Assembly: GCF_030272615.1 (NCBI RefSeq)
Contig: NC_081410.1
Span: 256,913,533-256,977,532, forward strand
Direction of reading: 5' to 3'
Length of the DNA: 64,000 nt
Source of the DNA: Cryptomeria japonica
Lineage: Eukaryota > Streptophyta > Pinopsida > Cupressales > Cupressaceae
Both the position numbers and the translations under genes were made by a program. This document shows positions 56,520-64,000 of this stretch, one piece after another. The first letter of the stretch is position 1; each line of letters opens with the position of its first letter. The notes under the pieces were generated by a model, which was given only the letters and a program-made list of their open reading frames with translations, made no database searches and was not told the DNA's origin.

Positions 56520-57446
56520 TGTTGGCAATTGACACTCATTTGGTTGGTTTCAATATGTTGTCATTGATGGCAAATGTTCCCACTTCATATTTTGGTTTAG
56601 TTGTGTACCAGAAGACACTTCACCGGCACTGACACCGACATCGACAGGTTTGAAGGAATTCTTTGGTTACAGGCATTGCAGGCCAACGTGACTTTATTAG
56701 GTTATAAGTATTGGAGGTCAACCTCATTTGGGAGATCCAGCATCAGCAATTTTTTTTCATATTCATGTGTTTATGTTATTGAGCCAACATGTATATTCAT
56801 ATTATAATTATCTTTGTAAGCTGACATAAGGCATGATGGATTGTAAAGGGGTATATAGGTTGGTTGATTAGATGATTTTGTATATAGGAAAGGATATGGA
56901 TATGTATGGTTATGGAATGTAATAGATATGCAAAATATATAAGAAAGATCATGTATGTGGGGATATTTATATAAGAGGGTATTCCGGTAAGGGTTTAGGG
57001 TTTCAAACCATAATAGATAGATCTTAACCAAAACTGTATTCAGGAATAGAAGATGCTATAATTGCATTTCCATCATTTCTCCAGATTGTAGTCTGGATTT
57101 GTATGTAGTCAGTGAGGCTTCTTTTGTGATTGAGCAGTGTGCTCTAAGCTATAAGCCTTCCTGCAAGTGTAGGCCCCTATATTTTGTAATATCTCTTCAT
57201 ATGGCTAGTGGATTGATGTTGTGGGTCACAAATCCCACCATAGTTTTTCCTCTTTTAGGTTTTCCACGTATAATTTTGTGTGTTATGATATTCATTTGTG
57301 TGATTGGCTTATTGGTTGCTTTACTTCTTTCAATTCTATATGTACCGATAAACTGATTGGTGAATACATGTTTTAATAATGTTAAAATTGATCATCTTGG
57401 TAGAATACTAATTCACCCCCCCTCTTAGTGTTCTTGGATTCCAACA
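56520..57446 (+). repeat. N2 5' LTR
   Basis: 927 bp, TGTTGGCAATTG...GATTCCAACA. Motif CCCACCATAGTTTTTCC...GGTTTTCCACGTA (57234-57270) and C-run at 57415-57422. Confidence 0.85.
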
Positions 57447-57461
57447 ATTGGTATTAGAGCC
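57447..57461 (+). promoter_or_regulatory. N2 primer-binding site
   Basis: ATTGGTATTAGAGCC. One base differs from the initiator-Met complement (C to T). Confidence 0.8.
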
Positions 57462-57514
57462 TTGTGCCTTGGAGGAAGTTTAACAACTTGAGGATGATCC
57501 TGAATCTAGAATCT

Positions 57515-58630
57515 ATGGATTTGGAGAAGCAACTTGAGGTAGCACTTGAATATTATGATGTTGAAGGGATGAAGAAGTTGAAGTTACAAGATGAATTGAA
57601 TTATGCTCAGGAATTCATTCTTGTCCTACAGGAGAGATTGTCATCTGTTCAAGCTAGGAGGAAGGAAATTTTATAAAATATAGACAATGAAGAGAAAGAT
57701 ACCCTTAATGAGAGATGTCAGAAGCTGAGTAAGGAGAAAATGGTTACGAGGAATTAAATGCAAGCTATAACTATGAGGATTTCTAAAGAGATTGAGGAAC
57801 GGAAGAAGAAGGAAGAAAATTTTGTTGCATCTTTGAAAAACAAATTTGAAGAATGTGGAAGGTTGGTTCATGAAAATGATATGCTGAGAACTGATTTAGT
57901 ACAAGCCCAAAGTAATGAACAAGAACTTGAGAGACAAATGATAATTCTGAGAGATGATCTAACTATTACAAGTGAGTATAAAGAAAAATTCAAGATTAGT
58001 TCAACACAGCTAGATGAGTTATTAAAAAGACATAGGCAGAATGGAGATTCTAATGGACTTGGATTTGAACAAGGTTAGAGTTCTGGTACTACAAATAAAG
58101 ATCAAAACCATAAGGCACCAGTAAGGCAGCTTAATGCTTACAAATTTAATGGTATATGCTTTGTTTGTAATAAATTTGGTCACATTGCTAGGCTATGTAG
58201 AAATAGAGCAAATCAAAACCCTGATTCCACTCCTAGTCAATGTTCTAAATGCAATAAGTATGGTCATAAGATAGAAGATTGCAAAATGAATGTTAAATGT
58301 TATACATGTGTAAAATTTGCACATATGGCTAATTAGTGCAGGTCCGACAATTATATCGGTTTTAGCAAAACAATTCGAAAGAACAATGTTGCATGTTATG
58401 CATGTAAAGAGGTTGGACATATTGCTAAGTTATGTAGAAGAAGAAATCCACCGGTTGGTAATGATGGATCAAATGAGAAAGCGAAAGAGAAGGTTAATAA
58501 AATCCAACAACATCGTACCTAGAGATGGGCCAGGAAGTCAGAAGAACAATCAGCAGATGGAAATGCTCTGGTTACTCAATTGGAAGAGGAGGCTACTCCT
58601 GTACTGAAAAGAAGCTCATCTGGTAACTAA
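57515..58630 (+). pseudogene. N2 ORF1: coiled coil plus four CCHC knuckles
   Basis: From ATG 57515 (MDLEKQLEVALEYYDVEGMK) to TAA 58628-58630: 372 codons, exactly the N1 length, with about five in-frame stops. The coiled-coil part includes EERKKKEENFVASLKNKFEE. Knuckles: CFVCNKFGHIARLC (58158-58199), CSKCNKYGHKIEDC (58241-58282), CYTCVKFAHMAN then a stop and C (58300-58341), CYACKEVGHIAKLC (58391-58432). The C-terminus SSSGN-stop matches DSSSN-stop in N1. Gag-like RNA-binding function is inferred from the knuckles. Confidence 0.85.
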
Positions 58631-58644
58631 GGAAGATGCCTTAG
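58627..58644 (+). promoter_or_regulatory. Hairpin at the ORF1 stop codon of N2
   Basis: CTAAGGAAGATGCCTTAG: 6-bp stem, 6-nt loop, with the stop codon TAA in the stem, as in N1. Confidence 0.55.
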
Positions 58645-58989
58645 GGGTAGGAAAAATTCATGAAGATAGTGCATATTCCCCAGGAAGAGGTTTTGGAAGA
58701 TGTTCCAAGCATTGGAGATGCTTATCCAACATGTAGATGTTTAATCGAGATGTGGTATCTTCCACCTGAAGTCATTCATATTAATGATGGATTAGGGTTT
58801 CTTGGAGGTTACAAGGATGAATTCACTTAATTTTTGATTGCTTTTCATTCAGAGTGATTCAAAGGGATTCAGAGGAAGTCTAAGGCGATTCAGTGCAATC
58901 GATATCTTCTTGAGTGATTTCACCAGCGATCGGAAGATCTCTTTAGGGTTTTTCAGTAGCAACTATCTTTCAGGTATTTATTTTTCATC
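58645..58989 (+). other. N2 gap between ORF1 and ORF2
   Basis: About 345 bp without a gene. It starts GGGGTAGG, like GGGGTAAGG in N1. Confidence 0.5.
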
Positions 58990-59424
58990 ATGGAAGTAGG
59001 ATCATCATTTGTAATTATGTTTAATGCAAATCCTATTTTTGTTGAGGTCAAGGACCCTCCTAGGCCTATTCTCAAGCGATATCCACATATTTCTACCCTG
59101 GACAATTCGGTTTGCACATTTTCCCATGTCCCAGAAGGAGTCTTGTATGTCAAAGATGTCAGATCTTACATTCACTATCATATTGAGAATTTATTAATGA
59201 GTGATAGTAAGAGCATGTACATGAGAAAGCTAATGGGAGATTCTAGAAATATTAAGCCCGAGTACCAGCATATTGAGGATCTAGGGTTTATCGATATTCT
59301 GGATATTTTGGAATTTGAAGATGAGATAGTCAAGGAGATTGGTGCAGGATCACCCTTTCAATCTCTCCCTCCTTCTTGTTTTGTTTGTGTTATGCTTCTT
59401 ATGAAGCCATTGTACATAAAATAA
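58990..59424 (+). pseudogene. N2 ORF2, N-terminal fragment
   Basis: The ATG at 58990 (MEVGSSFVIMFNANPIFVEV) opens 144 codons. Residues 1 to ~117 align with N1 ORF2: PRPILKRYPHISTLDN against PRPIFKIIPKIEKLDD, VPEGVLYVKDVRSYIHYH against IPKGVAFAKHPRAYIHCN, and IEDLGFIDILDILEFEDE against FEDLGFTNILHIPKFSNE. From about 59340 the similarity stops, so the last ~27 codons belong to inserted sequence. This confirms that ORF2 is a real conserved gene of the family, not a chance ORF. Confidence 0.75.
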
Positions 59425-60935
59425 TGAGCCATGTGCTCATAGGTCCTAGTTAGGGTCCTAATAGAGATCTTAGGGGTCATAAGTCAAGATTGTGATTTTC
59501 TTGAAAATGGAGGGTATGTGTGTCTTTGTGGTGTTTAGGGGTCCTTTATAACATGGTGGTGTCTTTAGGTTTTCCCAATGTGGGTTTAGGAGTCATGAAA
59601 AGCAACATTGAGAAAGTTGCTTAAAAGTTGCAAAAGTTGCATGACAACTTTTAAAAGTTGTCAAGCAACTTTTCCACCAGGAGGTCAAAATCCTTAGTTT
59701 GGCATGGACAAACCTAATATGGGCACACAGACTGAGGCCAAGGTGGTATAAGTATTTTAAAACCCTAAATGAATGGGTTGGATGTCAGAGATTGTACGGC
59801 CCAAGCAAGAAGAGCTTGACTGTGACTGTTTGTTGGTTACCAGTCAGATTGAATGAAGTTACCTGGCAAGTAAATGGATTGAACTACATGAAAAAATATG
59901 TGAAATGTCTTCTATGGTGTAAATACTTTCATTGTGAGTGTTTGTAAATAGTTTGTAATTTGCAGTCTCACTATCCAGTTTTGGACTGGTTGTGCAAATG
60001 AAGTCATAACTCCATTCCCCATTGTGGAATCACCATGAAACCATGGGGAATGGAAGTGAAGACCCTGTACTATAGTCCCTTGCAAGAAGGGCCCTTAAAA
60101 ATGCAGGAAGGCCAAGCAAAGACCCACTCCTAGGTGAGACTGGACAATGCCCAGTTAGGAGAGATCAAATTGCAAAGGTCTTGGAGAGCAAGGTTGGTCA
60201 GAGGAGAGTGCACCCTTTGGGGGAGGTGTAGAGGAGTGTGTGAAGCATCACTGGTGTGAAGGAGGAGCCTCCGCCAATCCAAATAGGGTGGCTAAAACAC
60301 AAAACCCTCACTGTGACCCAGGCAGACCCCAAAAACCCTCACAAAAACCCTTGAAAACCTTAAAATCCACCTAGGATAGTGTACGAACACTTGGAGGCCT
60401 AAAACCTAGAAAATCCTTGACTCCTTGCCAAATGAATGGTAGTCCATTTTGGGAGTTAGGGTTTTTTGTGCATCATTTGTGAGAGGGAGCCCTAAAAGAC
60501 TAGGTAGGAGGCCTAATTGGTCCCAATCCTTGTAGCCCTATTTGAAGGCAAAACACAAAATGGTGAAATCGGTAAGGGGTTGAAGGCTTGAAACCTCTTG
60601 GGGCACATGAATGGGTGGGAAGACCATGAAATATACCTATTATAACCTTGCTAAGACCTTGGAAGGTGTGGAACAAGCCTAGCCCTTATTAGCCATAGTA
60701 AGGGGTTTTGAGTCTGATGAGTAGGTGAGACCTTAGGAGAAGCTTAGCAACTCATTGGTGGGTGGATTGGGCAAGGTCAGGGGATTCCTCAAGAAAAGGA
60801 AGTCCTAGAGACCCTAGGGTGTGAGGAGAACACTAGGTGATCCAAGAGCATAGACTAGGCTAGTCTATCCCAAGCACCAACCCATCAGAGACCCACAAGG
60901 CATGGATTAAATTCTTTTCAGAAAACCATGGTTTT
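59425..60935. other. Foreign insert in N2 ORF2, unassigned
   Basis: About 1.5 kb with no gene; the start is between 59340 and 59430. It contains a cluster of AAGTTGC inverted repeats (59612-59672), including the perfect 16-bp palindrome CAACTTTTAAAAGTTG (59645-59660). The ORF at 59699-59947 has no domain. Similar AAGTTGC repeats occur in the T LTRs, so it may be part of an LTR of a related element. Confidence 0.4.
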
Positions 60936-60939
60936 TATA

Positions 60940-61131
60940 CTTCACCGAAACCTAAGACAGATACTACAGATATCCTGATTGGAGGGAAAGGTAAAGGTGT
61001 TGTCGGTAATTCACCCTCAATTTAAAAAAATATTAAGATATTGGATATAGAGCCACCGGTAGAGACTAATGTACAAGCAAATGTTGAGATACTGACAGAA
61101 TCAGAGAGTGTAAAGGTTGCAAGTATATAGG
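60940..61131 (+). pseudogene. Probable N2 ORF2 internal fragment
   Basis: One frame reads KPKTDTTDILIGGKGKG and IEPPVETNVQANVEILTES with a stop in between. It resembles the N1 ORF2 segment KDKGKGKIGSIPDI and the acidic stretch after it. The match is short and low-complexity. It ends where the G4 LTR begins. Confidence 0.4.
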
Positions 61132-62553
61132 TGTAGCGTAGAAATTGGGATTCATCAAAAGATAAGTGAATCAATCAAAACACAAGACATGATTGCTCAA
61201 TCAAAGAAATACTCATTGCAATGAACCTAATTCTAAAGCACATTCAATGAAGGTATGAAAATGAAGCATTCAAAAGAAAACATTATGCAAACCAGATTCA
61301 AGATTGAATACTCTTTCCATGCGGCTCCATTGTTGTTCTTTCCTCTTCAATAGTTTTGTGGATCTCACCTACAAGTGCTCTCACAATTGAAAGCAAAAAG
61401 CTCAAGAGTACTAGAATGAAAATTCAGTAGTTTGATAGCAATTCGGAGTTCATGAAGTGATTGAAGGGGGTGATTGAAGAAAAATTATCCAATTTATAGA
61501 GAAATTGGAGAAGTGACAAAATTGGCATGATGCAATTCAAATGGAAATTGCAAATCAATATGTCAATTATGACAAATTATGCATTTCCATGCACAATTTT
61601 GATTGATTGATTATGACACATTTCATGTCAAAATTGATTGATTAATCAATTATGACAATTTCATGACAAATTGAAATGCCACTCCCATAGAATTAGGAGA
61701 TGAATTAGGAGGGAAAAGGAATTAGAAATTTGAAAATTAGCAAAATGAAATTGATGACAAATTAGGAAATTGGAATTAGAAATTGATGAAAAATAGGATT
61801 TAAGAATTAGTGAATTAATTAATAATTTTTCATTTATTAATCAATTCACAAAGAAGAATAATTAGACAATTAAATAAAGATTTAATTGTAATAAGAAGAC
61901 TTAGGATAAATAAGTAATTTATTTAATCCTAAAGGAAGAAATGACAAATTAGGTTAAATGACTAAATCATAAAACCCTAGAAGACGAATTAGAAATGCGA
62001 AAATGACAGTTAGGTCTTGATTAAAGATAATTAATGTCATGATTTTGAATTGATAAATGACCAATGCGACAAAATGGTTTGATTGATAAATGCGCCAATT
62101 GACAAATTGATCCAAATTGACATACTTGAGATAGACAACGATCGATGACAAATCGATCGTTAAAATGACAAGATTGAAGGATTGATGATAAATCGACAAG
62201 ATTGATAAGAGGACAACGATCGATGACAAATTGATCGCAAGATTGACAGGATTGAAAAGAGGACAAAACCCTAATTAGGATTGACAATGTCCAAAATGAT
62301 GACAAATAAGCATGCTCATTGATGCAATAAGATAAAATCGATCAAAATCATGACTGGATAATGTTGTCGACAAGACCAAATTTGAGGACGAGATGATTGA
62401 AGAATGTAGAAGAATGACTCGATGTTCGCAAATGATAAAGACGAAGTGCGAATCATAGGAGAAATGTTAATGCGACGCAAAAACCTAAAATGAGGCAATG
62501 CGCAAACGTTAAAGTATGACCTCGCAAGCGTTGACCATTTTTGGGTGTCTACA
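61132..62553 (-). repeat. Gypsy-type element G4, 3' LTR
   Basis: On the minus strand it starts TGTAGACACCCAAAAATGG after a polypurine tract and ends near TACGCTACA (1,422 bp). The body has short ATTGATTGATTA-type and CGATCGATGACAAA repeats (61600-62240). Left end set by TG...CA only. Confidence 0.7.
61490..61498 (-). promoter_or_regulatory. TATA box of the G4 LTR (TATAAATTG)
   Basis: Minus strand TATAAATTGGAT; same nine bases as in G1, G2 and G3. Confidence 0.55.
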
Positions 62554-62605
62554 TTTTGCCCCTCTTTGAGACAATGCAATTCTGAGCGTTGTTTCAAAGA
62601 ACAAT
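62554..62605 (-). promoter_or_regulatory. G4 polypurine tract with hairpin
   Basis: On the + strand TTTTGCCCCTCTTTGAGACAAT is followed by the partner GTTGTTTCAAAG (62589-62600). Read on the minus strand: hairpin, GAGGGGCAAAA, LTR. Confidence 0.7.
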
Positions 62606-63465
62606 AACTAAATGCCCCAGACAATAATAATGACATATGCATGCCCCCTCGAGGAATTGGCCGAAAACATGCGGAAAAGAGGCCAATTGATCGATAAAAA
62701 TGATAGAAAATGATAGGAGCAAACAGACTGACAATAATGACAGAAGAAATGTTAGTAAGCAGAAATTAGACAGAGGATAATTAGAGATGAAGGAAAACTT
62801 GCTTTCAGTAATGCACTTTGTAGGTGAGAACCTTTATTTTTATGTAGCAAAATGGATGCGTAGCATCATGGCATTGAAGGCCAGAGCTTAAATGCAACCC
62901 GATTTGCGAAAGACAGACACAGCATAAACAAACGACAATCACGATCAAAAAAAGAAAAGGATCATGAGCCATCCCGGTCACTCTAAATCACTCAGTGACA
63001 TCATCGAGCAACATAGGAACATGACCGAAGATAAATCAATAAATGATAAGACACACAAATTCAAGCAAATCAAACAAACATCTTGATCTTCATTGTCAAA
63101 AGTTGAAAGTGCTGATAGGACGATCATGCTGTTTGGTTTCAGGAAATGCGGTACCCCGTCTAAGACAGGACACAGTCTGGTTTCGAGTATACCACACCCT
63201 GTATAAGACCCATGATAAAATACAAAGGACAAATGATTTTTAATGTGGATATTTGATTGATAAGACAATTTTGATCAATTTGAATGTTTGGTTTGAGTTG
63301 AAAAAGTTCATCTGGTTAAAGCATGATTTCATTAAAGCACAATGTTTGATTGCGAGTCGTTGGAGGGATGCTCAGTGATCTGTCGATGCATAAAGGGAAT
63401 ACTTTATTGCAAAAATGCATGTTTTTTGGTTTTTGGATTTTTTACAATTTTTTTTGTGTTCATTT
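62606..63465 (-). other. G4 3' internal region
   Basis: No gene. It shares several blocks with G2 27629-28180 (GAGTATACCACACCCTGTAT) and with G1 in reverse. The small ORFs at 62978-63268 and 63043-63243 are on opposite strands and have no domain. Confidence 0.5.
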
Positions 63466-63760
63466 TTTTTTTTCAGGACTTTATATGATTTTTTTGGATT
63501 ATTTCAGGACTTTATATGATTTTTAGAGATTTTTTCAGGACATTTTTCGATTTTTTTGACTTTTTTCAGGACATTTTTCAATTTTTATGACTTTTTTCAA
63601 GACATTTTTAAATGTTTTTGGAAGATTTTTTCAGGACATTTTTCAATTTTTATGACTTTTTTCAGGACATTTTTCAATTTTTAAAACTTTTTTCAGGACA
63701 TTTTTCAATTTTTTAAGACTTTTTTCAAGACATTTTTAAATGTTTTTGAATTTTTTTTTT
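63466..63760. repeat. T-rich minisatellite in G4 (unit about 30 bp)
   Basis: About nine drifted units of the form TTTTTTCAGGACATTTTTCA plus ATTTTTATGAC. Same repeat family as 16181-16570 (reverse) and 28190-28345. Confidence 0.85.
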
Positions 63761-64000
63761 TGCCCCCAGTGTCTAGCAAGGCAAGGAATATGATAGGTGA
63801 ATAAATAGGCTTGCTAAAATGTTGGTGGATAGAGGGAAGACAAAAGGCCTTTTAATATGGAGACAATATGGATGCAATTTTCAAGAGCTATTGCATAATG
63901 GGACAAGAGACTGGATATGACAATGTAAAGTAGTGACATGGCATGAGGGACATGTCAAGAGGTTTTTGAAACCATGTTTAAATTTTGTGTCCTTATGTCA
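63761..64000 (-). other. G4 internal region running off the window
   Basis: CCCCCAGTGTCTAGCAAGGC (63764-63783) and GGTGGATAGAGGGAA match G2 from 28425. No gene. Confidence 0.5.

Larger units (their letters stand above)
56520..61131 (+). mobile_element. N2: second copy of the N family, truncated and interrupted
   Basis: 5' LTR 56520-57446, PBS, ORF1 57515-58630, ORF2 start 58990 to ~59340, a ~1.6-kb foreign insert, then a probable ORF2 fragment 60940-61131 cut by the G4 LTR. The 3' LTR is missing. ORF1 and the ORF2 N-terminus align with N1, which fixes the family architecture. Confidence 0.8.

Noticed and set aside
56771-57031. Minus-strand ORF inside the N2 LTR
   Set aside because: It lies fully in an LTR; composition follows the AT-rich DNA.
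59431-60935. CCATG duplication flanking the N2 insert
   Set aside because: The five bases occur at both sides (near 59426 and 60937) but the insert ends would not be TG...CA, so chance is likely.
63466-63760. CRISPR-like array of ~30-bp repeats
   Set aside because: Units are contiguous and drifted with no spacers, and the genome is a plant; it is a minisatellite.

Overview
The window is an AT-rich stretch of a large plant nuclear genome made almost entirely of nested, decaying LTR retrotransposons. I see no host gene, rRNA, tRNA or CRISPR. Divergent old Ty1/copia and Ty3/gypsy families, long LTRs and deep nesting suggest a gymnosperm, probably a conifer; that is inference from style, not from a marker gene.

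Layout. (1) 1-18840: a + strand gypsy-type element (G1) with gag/pol-linker remnants at 1-1735, a scrap of pol at 7834-7908, a long 3' region and a 3' LTR at 17653-18840. Two elements sit inside it: a minus-strand LTR element A (1736-7829, TSD CTTAT) that carries only a Pro/Ser-rich linker ORF, and a complete minus-strand copia element copia-1 (8332-15433, TSD AGTTG). (2) 18926-29562: a minus-strand gypsy-type element G2 (3' LTR plus 3' internal region). Inserted in it is N1 (20906-27623, TSD GGATC), a two-ORF LTR element with no protease, integrase or reverse transcriptase. (3) 29563-43180: a tandem array T, LTR-internal-LTR-internal-LTR, of a small deletion derivative with a chromodomain-like remnant. 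Its middle LTR is split by copia-2 (32822-40517, TSD GTTTC), the best preserved copia element here. (4) 43181-48372: region U, a broken ~1,150-codon ORF of unknown family. (5) 48373-54810: a minus-strand gypsy LTR (G3) broken up by a truncated copia element (copia-3) and a lone copia-type LTR. (6) 55840-56519: a plant mobile domain (PMD) pseudogene, cut by (7) N2 (56520 to about 61131, +), a second, truncated copy of the N family. (8) 61132-64000: 3' LTR and 3' internal region of another minus-strand gypsy-type element, G4.

The most interesting item is the N family. Two independent copies on opposite strands share a 372-codon ORF1 (coiled coil plus four tandem CCHC knuckles), a conserved hairpin at the ORF1 stop codon, and the same start of a second ORF, which is ~1,084 codons long in N1 and contains no pol domains. 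N LTRs carry the motifs seen in the copia LTRs of the window, which suggests mobilisation in trans by copia machinery. Second is a hairpin plus polypurine-tract signature shared by the gypsy-type elements, together with a shared TATAAATTG box and a shared minisatellite.

All coordinates of LTR ends come from reading TG...CA ends, target-site duplications and the neighbouring PBS/PPT by eye. Divergence figures are rough counts over about 100-150 bases.
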